DNA of 64,000 bases from Bacteroidales bacterium (lineage in GTDB: Bacteria; Bacteroidota; Bacteroidia; Bacteroidales; UBA932). Position 1 is the first letter of the stretch; each line of letters opens with the position of its first letter. The notes beneath the pieces were generated by a model. That model did no database searches and was not told where the DNA came from. It worked only from the letters and a program-made list of their open reading frames with translations. The position numbers and the translations under genes were made by a program. This document shows, one piece after another, positions 1-6,940 of the stretch. Where the stretch lies: contig JAQYTJ010000008.1 of the NCBI GenBank assembly GCA_028724885.1, positions 1 through 64,000 of the forward strand, written 5' to 3'.

Positions 1-124
1 GACACGTCTCCTCTCTTCCTCGGCTCAAATTTATATATAACGTTTTAAATATGCAAATGATTTACAGACATCTTCCCAAGTCATAAACGTACACGTTGAA
101 GTCAGGGTATGAGGAGTCGCAGTA
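1..124. repeat. Exact 124-bp direct repeat, copy A
   Basis: This stretch is identical, base for base, to 2042-2165. Read on the minus strand it holds the last 20 codons of the propeller lipoprotein gene that ends at 62, then the promoter at 57-26, then the start of a leader running off the window. The match ends abruptly at 124/125; the left boundary cannot be seen because the window starts here. It is the joint between two units of the tandem array, so another unit probably continues to the left. Confidence 0.97.
26..57 (-). promoter_or_regulatory. Bacteroidetes promoter, copy A (reads out of the window)
   Basis: On the minus strand TTTG (57-54) is followed after 20 bp by TAAATTTG (33-26), a perfect match to the Bacteroidetes -33/-7 consensus. 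The spacer holds TATAACGTTTTA (plus strand, 36-47), a near-palindrome that may be an operator. It would drive a further array unit to the left of the window. Confidence 0.7.
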
Positions 125-1123
125 GAGCTTGCTGCCTTCCAGGAAGAAATAAGTTATGTTCCTGTTCAGGAAGAAATGACGCACAGGCTCGCCTGACCAG
201 TCGTAGACAATCAGGTGTTGACACTCCCAGGAGGGGAGAGAACCGCCACGGAACTTGTTTCCCGAGTACAAGGCATAAACGTACTTTTCGTCCGCTTGGA
301 GGCATTGAAAATTGCGAATCCACTCACTAGTAATGCTCGTTCCATTGAACCCCATTGCAGGATAGGCATAACGCCTGTACTCCGTCAACTTTCCGCCGTC
401 GACGGAGGAAAAGGATATCACAGGGAAAATAATGTTGGCAACACATGCCTTCATGCCGTCTGGACTAGAAATCATTTCCGAACTTATCAGATGAGACACT
501 TTAGCGTCAAAATCGTCTGAAAGTTCCTTGTATTCAAAAGTGGGAACGCTCGATAATATTTTCCCATCCTTGTTCGAATATGAGTACCATACGTTAGCGC
601 TTACGATGTTAGTCGTTAGATATCCACATTTGCCACATTGGGCGACACTGGAAGGCTTCGTAAAATCATCTCGTAAGTTTGTGACAGTGTCAGCAGATAA
701 CATCCTTGTGCTTATTGTTCTAGGAATGTCAACATTATAAAGCATGCCTCTATCTCCATCATAAATCGAAACCTTGCCATCGTGTTTCAAAATATTGGAC
801 ACATAACTCATTTCTCCCGGCCCCCTCCCTTTCCTGAGCGCCAAAATGCGATCTTTCGTCTTTAAATTGTAGAATAATAGATTAAATGTCGACCTACTGT
901 CGCCACTCATGATTAACCAGTCGTTAGCCTTCACTACGTCCATAGCCAGAAATTTCTCTACGTCTGAAAGGCTGGCGGAATCAACAGGATCTATAGCAAC
1001 CATACCGATGCGGCGCAGCGAGCGAAGGTAGGCATTTGGATCCGTCTCAGAACACGAAACCATAACCGCTGAGAAAAGCCCGGCAATTATTATTAACGAT
1101 AGAATTATGAAGTGTCTGCACAT
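62..1123 (-). CDS. TolB-like 6-bladed beta-propeller lipoprotein (array unit 1)
   Basis: A 353-residue exported protein. It starts with a hydrophobic signal of about 23 residues ending in VSC, so it is probably a lipoprotein; the acidic SETD just after the cysteine resembles Bacteroidetes surface-export signals. Near residue 100 is GRGPGE, the hallmark I associate with the Bacteroidetes TolB-like 6-bladed propeller family, whose function is unknown. The start codon overlaps the stop of the NVEALA gene by one base (TAATG), indicating translational coupling. The last 20 codons lie in the exact 124-bp repeat. It is the last gene of unit 1 (thioredoxin-like, NVEALA, propeller). Family and export are fairly sure; role is unknown. 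A binding or receptor lipoprotein for the peptide made next door is only a guess. Confidence 0.8.
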   Translation of the reverse strand: MCRHFIILSLIIIAGLFSAVMVSCSETDPNAYLRSLRRIGMVAIDPVDSASLSDVEKFLAMDVVKANDWLIMSGDSRSTFNLLFYNLKTKDRILALRKGRGPGEMSYVSNILKHDGKVSIYDGDRGMLYNVDIPRTISTRMLSADTVTNLRDDFTKPSSVAQCGKCGYLTTNIVSANVWYSYSNKDGKILSSVPTFEYKELSDDFDAKVSHLISSEMISSPDGMKACVANIIFPVISFSSVDGGKLTEYRRYAYPAMGFNGTSITSEWIRNFQCLQADEKYVYALYSGNKFRGGSLPSWECQHLIVYDWSGEPVRHFFLNRNITYFFLEGSKLYCDSSYPDFNVYVYDLGRCL

Positions 1124-1350
1124 TATTTGGCGGCTCTTATGTTATCTTTAAATGTTTCACCGAGACTTTCACATGTGGTACCCGGATTATAGGCGCATAA
1201 TTCTCCAACTGTGATTTTTTCCTCAGTCGCCAAAGCTTGAACGTTAGCCCTGAACAGCTCGGATGCCTTTTTACCAAACGCGAACTTCGCAGCGAAAGCT
1301 CCTCCCACTATGAGAGCGGCTGCTAAAGAAACAATAATGATTTTTTTCAT
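1123..1350 (-). CDS. NVEALA-family small exported peptide (array unit 1)
   Basis: A 75-residue peptide. I chose the MKK start at 1350 because it gives a clean signal peptide (MKKIIIVSLAAALIVGGAFA); an in-frame ATG at 1422 would add a non-signal extension. After the signal comes AAKF and then the family motif, here LFRANVQALA. The 30-residue tail has two cysteines (CAYNPGTTC). The family (NVEALA, Pfam PF14055) is Bacteroidetes-specific and of unknown function. Signal and motif closely match the peptide at 3314-3592 while the tails are unrelated, a leader-plus-variable-core pattern. Its stop overlaps the start of the propeller gene. Confidence 0.8.
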   Translation of the reverse strand: MKKIIIVSLAAALIVGGAFAAKFAFGKKASELFRANVQALATEEKITVGELCAYNPGTTCESLGETFKDNIRAAK

Positions 1351-1418
1351 GGCCTTGATTTTTTTGATTGATATTAAATTTCCGGTGGCCGCTATGCCTC
1401 CGGTTTGTAATGTATAGT

Positions 1419-1997
1419 TCATTTAGTTTTATCTTCACTTTTGAGCACCTCGTTGAAAATTTTCATCAGGTGCTCGCTAGCGGTAGGGTCGCCGATGAGT
1501 CGTGGTCGTCCCAAGCTGTCAGTGAGAAAGCTATGGAACCTTCGGTCGGACGGGATAGATGGGTTCAGCAAATCGAACTCGTTCTCCAGGTCAACATAAA
1601 CTGGAAAGTCGAAATGGTGAAGCCCTACTTGATGGCAGATGTGGCGAGCTTCGCCATGCGGACTGGAAACGATGACTGCGAGCCGGAAAGTCCCTTCGGA
1701 CAACGATTGGGCGTACAAAGGCGAATACCTGTTCAGCTTCGGTATTACGCATGTCGAGCAATAGCTGGAATCAACGTGAATGACGAGCAGCGGATGGCAG
1801 AGAGCAACGCTGCCGGTAATGACGGTGTCTCGCCAGGCGGTGGACAGGCGTTCCGGAATCACGATGGGGTTCTCCATCATGGCCTTCATTCTCCTGCCGA
1901 CTCGGTAATCTCTGCAGGAGCATGGGAGCAGCAGGGACAACATGACGGCGAAGATGGCCGTCGTTGCCGCTCTGGAGTATTTGCTTCCGTTACGCAT
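1419..1997 (-). CDS. Thioredoxin-fold (TlpA-like) exported protein with CSTC motif
   Basis: A 192-residue protein with an N-terminal hydrophobic segment (about residues 11-28) ending in a cysteine-rich PCSC, so it is a lipoprotein or anchored periplasmic protein. The core LLVIHVDSSYCSTCVIPKL has the beta strand followed by CxxC typical of thioredoxin-like proteins. Known relatives reduce or form disulfides outside the cytoplasm; here the neighbouring peptides carry cysteines, so acting on them is a reasonable inference. It is the first gene of unit 1, about 60 bp downstream of the promoter at 2098-2067. A C-terminal remnant of a homologue survives at 3655-3783. A long open frame on the other strand (1368-2081) is a shadow. 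Confidence 0.7.
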   Translation of the reverse strand: MRNGSKYSRAATTAIFAVMLSLLLPCSCRDYRVGRRMKAMMENPIVIPERLSTAWRDTVITGSVALCHPLLVIHVDSSYCSTCVIPKLNRYSPLYAQSLSEGTFRLAVIVSSPHGEARHICHQVGLHHFDFPVYVDLENEFDLLNPSIPSDRRFHSFLTDSLGRPRLIGDPTASEHLMKIFNEVLKSEDKTK

Positions 1998-2041
1998 GAG
2001 AATGGTATCTTGAATGGCTTAGCGTTGTTATTATGCGCTGC

Positions 2042-2165
2042 GACACGTCTCCTCTCTTCCTCGGCTCAAATTTATATATAACGTTTTAAATATGCAAATG
2101 ATTTACAGACATCTTCCCAAGTCATAAACGTACACGTTGAAGTCAGGGTATGAGGAGTCGCAGTA
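2042..2165. repeat. Exact 124-bp direct repeat, copy B
   Basis: Identical to 1-124. It carries the C-terminal end of a unit-1-type propeller gene and a promoter. It lies between the second propeller gene (ending at 2248) and the thioredoxin-like gene, so it is a scar from tandem duplication or from replacement of a whole propeller gene. Confidence 0.97.
2067..2098 (-). promoter_or_regulatory. Bacteroidetes promoter, copy B, driving array unit 1
   Basis: Minus strand: TTTG (2098-2095), 20 bp, TAAATTTG (2074-2067). Transcription would start near 2062, leaving a leader of about 60 bases before the thioredoxin-like gene at 1997. The spacer contains the near-palindrome TATAACGTTTTA (plus strand, 2077-2088). 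Confidence 0.75.
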
Positions 2166-2195
2166 TATCTTGTTGCACCCTAGGTAGACAACGAG
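2103..2195 (-). pseudogene. C-terminal remnant of a 6-bladed propeller gene
   Basis: Read on the minus strand, about 30 codons end in CDSSYPDFNVYVYDLGRCL and a stop, identical to the end of the propeller gene at 62-1123. The part upstream (VVYLGCNKIY) has diverged from its counterpart (YFFLEGSKLY), and an in-frame stop precedes it. There is no start codon or upstream body. It sits between the intact second propeller gene and the promoter of unit 1, as expected if a different propeller gene replaced the original one. Confidence 0.8.
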
Positions 2196-2247
2196 TTACA
2201 ACTCTTCTTATGCACGCTGAAATCGCGCAGCAGGACGAATTAGTTTG

Positions 2248-3309
2248 TTACGGCAAGTCAATTTTCAATTTTCCCAGATAGTGTCTCCCAGACTCATCTG
2301 TGATGACGGCATAGATGGTGCCGTCCTCCTCGCAGTAGCATATCGCCTCCACTCTGTAATCGGTCTTCAAGAGCTTGAGAGGATGCCCATCCCAGTCAAA
2401 AACCGTAATGTTATTAGACCGTATTTTTTTCTTGGCCGATGCAAGATCTCCGTCATAAGAGGCGAACACATACGAATTGGCCGCATGCAGCGCATTGAAT
2501 GCCCATATCCTGTCCTCTTCGGGTTCCACTTTCGTGCCAACTACCTTGAACTTCGGCGGATAGAAGTAGCCGCGGTACGTCTCTTTTATCGACTTATCAA
2601 TTGTGAATAATTCGATAATGCTTGCATCGTAGTATGTGATGACAAAATGTTTACCATTTGGGGACAATGATTGGCTGCACCCACTCGCATCTAATTTGAA
2701 CCTAAGCATCGGATCAGTATAATCCAACGGTGAAGAATAAAATGTGGCGATTGTATATCCCTGAGATGATTCCAAATCTAATCTTGGTGGTCTATTTTCT
2801 TTAATGTAAGGACCAGGAGCGAAATAGTTAAGATAATTCTCCCCGATCCTAAAAGAATTTATCATCCATTGTTTCCTGTCTCGTTGATTTTCAGATATGC
2901 TTACATTTCCACTAGAATCAAGTGATGCGGACATTACTTTTCTTTGCTGTAAGTCGTTTAGAATGATGTCTGATCCTATATTCTGAATTTCCATGATCAT
3001 TAGCCCTTCTTTGGGGCCTCTTCCTTCAGGAATATAGTCTCCCATCTTTTGTCCAGATTTGTTAAAAACATGCAGGAATGTGGGTACCGAATCACGCTGA
3101 TAGTATAGGACAGCGAAGAAATCCCCGATTTTACATATTCTCGCAGGGCCTCCGAATAAGATTTCATCGGAAATCGGTGTAAACTTTACCTCTTGTTCTT
3201 TGTCGAAAACAAGCGGCTTGTATACCACCTCCTCTGAATTCCTCTTGCATCCAGTAGCCGCCGTAAAAATTACGGCGGCAAAGACTGATAGATAGACAAG
3301 TTTGTTCAT
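2248..3309 (-). CDS. TolB-like 6-bladed beta-propeller lipoprotein (array unit 2)
   Basis: A 353-residue protein, exactly the length of the unit-1 propeller but strongly diverged in sequence. The signal peptide ends TAATGC, a good lipobox. GRGPKEGL takes the place of GRGPGE, and blade-like repeats with DWDGHPLKLL near the end match the DWSGEPVRHF segment of the unit-1 protein. It follows the NVEALA gene by 4 bp, so the two are co-transcribed. Family assignment is good and function is unknown. Confidence 0.8.
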   Translation of the reverse strand: MNKLVYLSVFAAVIFTAATGCKRNSEEVVYKPLVFDKEQEVKFTPISDEILFGGPARICKIGDFFAVLYYQRDSVPTFLHVFNKSGQKMGDYIPEGRGPKEGLMIMEIQNIGSDIILNDLQQRKVMSASLDSSGNVSISENQRDRKQWMINSFRIGENYLNYFAPGPYIKENRPPRLDLESSQGYTIATFYSSPLDYTDPMLRFKLDASGCSQSLSPNGKHFVITYYDASIIELFTIDKSIKETYRGYFYPPKFKVVGTKVEPEEDRIWAFNALHAANSYVFASYDGDLASAKKKIRSNNITVFDWDGHPLKLLKTDYRVEAICYCEEDGTIYAVITDESGRHYLGKLKIDLP

Positions 3310-3313
3310 GACA

Positions 3314-3592
3314 TCAGAACTGATGGTTGCACAGCTGGCAGTTACCGCTCATATTATATGAACCCCCTCCATGTCCTGATGCCCAATATTCCGCTCCACA
3401 ATTTGGGCAAATTGCGAAACAATAAGTAGATTCTTCCTTACAATGTCCGAATACGATGTATTCTCCATCAGCGAGAGCTTTCACGTTGGATTTAAACAGT
3501 TTAGATGTCTCGTTCCTAGACGAGAACTTAGCAGCGAAAGCTCCTCCCGCCAGGAGGGCCGTTGCGATGGTGATTAAAAATAACTTTTTCAT
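3314..3592 (-). CDS. NVEALA-family small exported peptide, cysteine/histidine-rich (array unit 2)
   Basis: A 92-residue peptide with signal MKKLFLITIATALLAGGAFA, then AAKF and LFKSNVKALA, the NVEALA motif. The tail is different from that of the unit-1 peptide: six cysteines and three histidines arranged as CKEESTYCFAICPNC and CQLC, suggesting a zinc ribbon or several disulfides. It follows a promoter remnant and the remains of a thioredoxin-like gene. The known family gives no biochemical role. Confidence 0.8.
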   Translation of the reverse strand: MKKLFLITIATALLAGGAFAAKFSSRNETSKLFKSNVKALADGEYIVFGHCKEESTYCFAICPNCGAEYWASGHGGGSYNMSGNCQLCNHQF

Positions 3593-3654
3593 GACGTTGT
3601 TGTTTTAATGTTAATAATTAATGTGCGGCAGTAAGCCTGCCATCGGCTATTCAC

Positions 3655-3783
3655 TCATTCTGTTTCTATCCCTGAAGCACCTGGCGTTTTGCTGAATACC
3701 TTCGTCAGGTGATCGCTTGCAGTCAGGTCACCTATGAATACCGGACTTCCACCCACGTTTTGACGGATGCCTAGAGCATCCGC
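3655..3783 (-). pseudogene. C-terminal remnant of the thioredoxin-like gene (array unit 2)
   Basis: The minus strand encodes DALGIRQ...SPVFIGDLTASDHLTKVF and runs to a stop at 3657-3655. This matches the end of the intact thioredoxin-like protein (DSLGRPRLIGDPTASEHLMKIF). An in-frame TAG lies just upstream and no start codon or CxxC region remains. It occupies exactly the position expected for the first gene of unit 2, between promoter and NVEALA gene. Confidence 0.75.
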
Positions 3784-3788
3784 CTATG

Positions 3789-3819
3789 CAATTTTAAATA
3801 AAACGTTTTAAAAAGCAAA
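3789..3819 (-). promoter_or_regulatory. Diverged array promoter, copy C, driving unit 2
   Basis: Minus strand: TTTG (3819-3816), 19 bp, TAAAATTG (3796-3789), one mismatch from TAnnTTTG. The spacer contains the perfect palindrome TAAAACGTTTTA (3799-3810), matching the near-palindromes in copies A and B at the same place. It would drive the NVEALA and propeller genes of unit 2. Confidence 0.55.
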
Positions 3820-3952
3820 TTTATTTTTCATATGCCAATCCTCTAGAACTTGATGATTGGCAAAGCTGCCATGAGGAAAATTTAGTAAACCTTAGAGGGG
3901 ACTCTGATGGTTAGTGGCAACGTATTAATTATTAATATGCTATATCAAACGC

Positions 3953-3987
3953 TAAAAGTATCCTGTCTTTTTAGCAGGATACTTTTA
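3953..3987. terminator. Perfect 13-bp inverted repeat
   Basis: TAAAAGTATCCTG (3953-3965) and its exact complement (3975-3987) are separated by a 9-base loop and flanked by A/T runs, so it could terminate in either direction. No gene ends next to it on either strand. It may be left from a lost gene or may insulate the array from the divergent rhamnosidase gene. Confidence 0.5.
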
Positions 3988-4259
3988 GGAATTTAGTCAA
4001 TATATTAAGAATCAACTTGTTGCATCCAATCGTTGGAGTACCCATGCAGGCTCGGCTATTTGATTAATTTGCGGTTTCTCGAAATTAACCTCTTGAGGGC
4101 ATATCCCTTATTCGGTTTTTTTAGTATTTTTGAACAAATAGAAAAAAGCGTTCCCTGAAATGTGGTAAAAGCTCATTCTCAATGAATCGTAAATGAATTA
4201 ACCATTAATAATTTTGAAGAACAATTAAAACAACACTCCCAAATTAATAAACTAAAAGT
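3988..4259. other. AT-rich intergenic region upstream of the rhamnosidase
   Basis: No gene is visible here. It must contain the promoter of the rhamnosidase gene. TATTTTTG (4125-4132) and TAATTTTG (4209-4216) both fit the -7 box, but neither has a recognisable TTTG at the right distance, so I do not choose between them. Confidence 0.5.
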
Positions 4260-6833
4260 ATGAGAAAAAGAATTGGTTATCTGGCCGGATTGGCTTCGGC
4301 GATGATTCTTCTCTCTGCAGCTTGCAGTTCGCAGGGTGAAACTGCAGCTGTGGTAGGGCAGAAGACGAACGCTCTTGACGCATCAGCATGGAATGGATCC
4401 AAATGGATTTCCGCTGTTGACGCGCAAGTCGTTCATGGCACTAATGACGGGCGAGCGGCGGATGGCTCCAGCTGGTTCGTTTCCACGATCAAGAACGAGA
4501 AGAAGGTTGCCTCCGCCAAGTGGATGACCGCAGGCCTAGGCATCTACGAACTCTATCTGAACGGCAGACCGGTGGGGAATGAATTCCTGAAGCCTGGATT
4601 CACGCATTACGAAAAGACAAAGCGTTCATTCACCTACGATGTCACCGATGCGTTCAACACGAAATCAGGCGCAGAGAATGTTCTTTCAGCGCAAGTTACC
4701 CCAGGATGGTGGGGAGACAATATAATCACTCCCGTAGGCTATGATGGGATGATAGGAAGGAAGTGTGCATTCCGCGGAGTCCTCGAGCTGACATATTCAG
4801 ATGGCACGAAGAAACTCTATGGCACGGACCTCGATAACTGGAAGGCCGGAATCGCCGGTCCCGTTAAGCATGCCGCAATATTCGATGGCGAGTTCTACGA
4901 TGCCCGAGTGCCTCTGGGTTTCAACACGCCAGACAAACTTTCGGCTCCAGAGGAGAACACTGAGTTTGCCGGAGAGATTCTTCCTTCCGACGGAGCCGAG
5001 GTATACCTCAGGAATGACATAGCTCTCGCACCCGTCAAGGCTTATGTCTGGAAAGACATTGAAGGAGCCACAGAGGATGAATATGGCAAGGTAGTAGTCG
5101 AGAGAGAATATTCAGACGGCCAGGAGATGACTGTCAGCCCGGGGGAAACCTTGGTGGTCGATTTCGGCCAGAATTGCGCAGGCGTTCCATCCTTCGTCTT
5201 CAAGGCTGCAGAGGGGACCACGCTTACATGCCTTCCTTCCGAGCTGCTGAACGATGGCAATGGCGCCAAGAGCCGCGGCATGGATGGTCCAGAGGGAAGC
5301 GTCCACAGAGAGAATCTAAGAATTCCTAAAACAGGAATGCGCCTTGAATATACTTTCGCACCTTCAGAAGATTTCGTGGAATTCTATCCTCACTGCACTT
5401 TCTTCGGCTACAGATTGGTGTCCATCACCGCTGACGCTGACGTTACGATCAAGTCCGTTAAGTCTATTCCTGTGACATCCATTGCAGAAAATCTGGAAAC
5501 CGGAAAAATCAGCACCGGCAACGATCTCATAAACAGGCTAATCTCCAACATTTACTGGGGACAACTCTCAAACTATCTTTCAGTCCCTACAGACTGTCCT
5601 CAGCGCAACGAGCGTCTTGGCTGGACAGCTGACACCCAAGTATTTACCGAGACCGGTACATTTTTCGCCAACACCATGAAGTTCTTCCACAAGTGGATGC
5701 GCGACATGCGAGACTCGCAAAGCGATCTCGGAGGATACCCTGGCGTTGCTCCTCTTGCGCAGTATGGTTCAGAAATGATGCGCGTTGGCTGGGCCGATGC
5801 CGGCATTATCGTTCCTTGGACTGTCTGGAAGCAGTTCGGCGACACTCAGATCATTGAGGAGAACTGGGAGTCGATGAACAAGTTCATCAATCACGTCAAC
5901 GACACCAAGTACGACCACGAAACCCTCGCGGCAGAGAACCGCAACTTTCAATGGGCTGACTGGCTCAGCTATGAGCCTCTCGAGAGCTGCAGCGGAGGCG
6001 TTTTCTCAAATGGCAAACTCCTTCCTGACGCAATCAAGTACTGGGACTACCTCTCTGCATCCTACTGGGTGATCGATTCAGAGATGATGAGAGACTTGGC
6101 TGCCGCAACTGGCCGCAATGGCTCGATTTATCAGAAGATGGCCGATGATGCGAAAGCTTACATCAAGGAGCAGTTCCTCAATGCTGACGGCACGTTCAAG
6201 GCCGCCATACTCAACACCATGCAAACTCCTGCCCTGTTCGCTTTGAAGAACCGTATCGTGGATGGCGCGGCCAAGGACAGCATGATCGCTCGCCTCAGAG
6301 AAAACTTCTCCAAGCACGGCAATTGCCTGCAGACAGGGTTCCTCGGCACGTCCATCCTGATGCCGACTCTCACCGAAAACGGCATGTCTGACATAGCTTA
6401 CGAGCTCCTCTTCCAGCGCAAAAACCCTAGCTGGCTCTATTCGGTTGACAATGGAGCTACGACGATCTGGGAGCGTTGGAACAGCTACATGCTCGACAAA
6501 GGCATGGGTCCTAAGGGCATGAACAGTTTCAACCACTATGCCTACGGCTGCGTCGGCCAGTGGATATGGGAGACAGTAGCAGGCATTGCAGCAGATCCTG
6601 CCATCCCTGGTTTCAAGCACATCATCATGAAACCTGTTCCTGACAAGCGACTCGGCCAGCTGAATGCAGAATACAAATCGGCTGCAGGCACGATCAAAAG
6701 CGCATGGAAGTACGATGGCGACGCATGGACATGGGAATTTACAATCCCAGAGGGCGCTACTGCGACTGTCACCCTTCCAGGAGAGGCTGAATCCAAGGAA
6801 TATGAAGCCGGCACGTACACCGTGACGAAGTAA
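4260..6833 (+). CDS. GH78 alpha-L-rhamnosidase, exported lipoprotein
   Basis: An 857-residue enzyme of glycoside hydrolase family 78, which removes terminal alpha-L-rhamnose from plant polysaccharides, glycosides or bacterial glycans. The signal peptide ends SAACSS with the lipobox cysteine at residue 22. The N-terminal accessory beta domains include KPGFTHYEKTKRSFTYDV, typical of the rhamnosidase N domain. The alpha/alpha barrel carries DCPQRNERLGWTAD (about 444-457), the family signature that includes the acidic catalytic region, and the C-terminal beta domain closes the protein. It is not next to SusC/SusD genes, so it is an isolated carbohydrate enzyme rather than part of a visible utilisation locus. 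It is monocistronic, with a strong terminator right after it. Confidence 0.9.
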   Translation: MRKRIGYLAGLASAMILLSAACSSQGETAAVVGQKTNALDASAWNGSKWISAVDAQVVHGTNDGRAADGSSWFVSTIKNEKKVASAKWMTAGLGIYELYLNGRPVGNEFLKPGFTHYEKTKRSFTYDVTDAFNTKSGAENVLSAQVTPGWWGDNIITPVGYDGMIGRKCAFRGVLELTYSDGTKKLYGTDLDNWKAGIAGPVKHAAIFDGEFYDARVPLGFNTPDKLSAPEENTEFAGEILPSDGAEVYLRNDIALAPVKAYVWKDIEGATEDEYGKVVVEREYSDGQEMTVSPGETLVVDFGQNCAGVPSFVFKAAEGTTLTCLPSELLNDGNGAKSRGMDGPEGSVHRENLRIPKTGMRLEYTFAPSEDFVEFYPHCTFFGYRLVSITADADVTIKSVKSIPVTSIAENLETGKISTGNDLINRLISNIYWGQLSNYLSVPTDCPQRNERLGWTADTQVFTETGTFFANTMKFFHKWMRDMRDSQSDLGGYPGVAPLAQYGSEMMRVGWADAGIIVPWTVWKQFGDTQIIEENWESMNKFINHVNDTKYDHETLAAENRNFQWADWLSYEPLESCSGGVFSNGKLLPDAIKYWDYLSASYWVIDSEMMRDLAAATGRNGSIYQKMADDAKAYIKEQFLNADGTFKAAILNTMQTPALFALKNRIVDGAAKDSMIARLRENFSKHGNCLQTGFLGTSILMPTLTENGMSDIAYELLFQRKNPSWLYSVDNGATTIWERWNSYMLDKGMGPKGMNSFNHYAYGCVGQWIWETVAGIAADPAIPGFKHIIMKPVPDKRLGQLNAEYKSAAGTIKSAWKYDGDAWTWEFTIPEGATATVTLPGEAESKEYEAGTYTVTK

Positions 6834-6857
6834 TATTTCGAATTGCCCACATTTGTG

Positions 6858-6889
6858 AAAAAGGCGACCTCACGGGGCCGCCTTTTTTT
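6858..6889 (+). terminator. Rho-independent terminator of the rhamnosidase gene
   Basis: AAAAAGGCG and its complement CGCCTTTTT flank a GC-rich hairpin (GACCTCACGGGGC) and end in a run of seven T. It lies 25 bp past the stop codon. Confidence 0.85.
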
Positions 6890-6940
6890 CTTGGCGTCTT
6901 TTGGTAAAATATTCATAAATTAGCAGAAATTTATAGTGGC

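Noticed and set aside
1368..2081. Long open frame on the plus strand (237 codons)
   Set aside because: It lies opposite the thioredoxin-like gene, whose signal and CxxC motif are clear, and its own translation has no recognisable domain.
6078..6620. Open frame of 180 codons on the minus strand
   Set aside because: It is antisense to the GH78 catalytic domain and has no start context or family resemblance.
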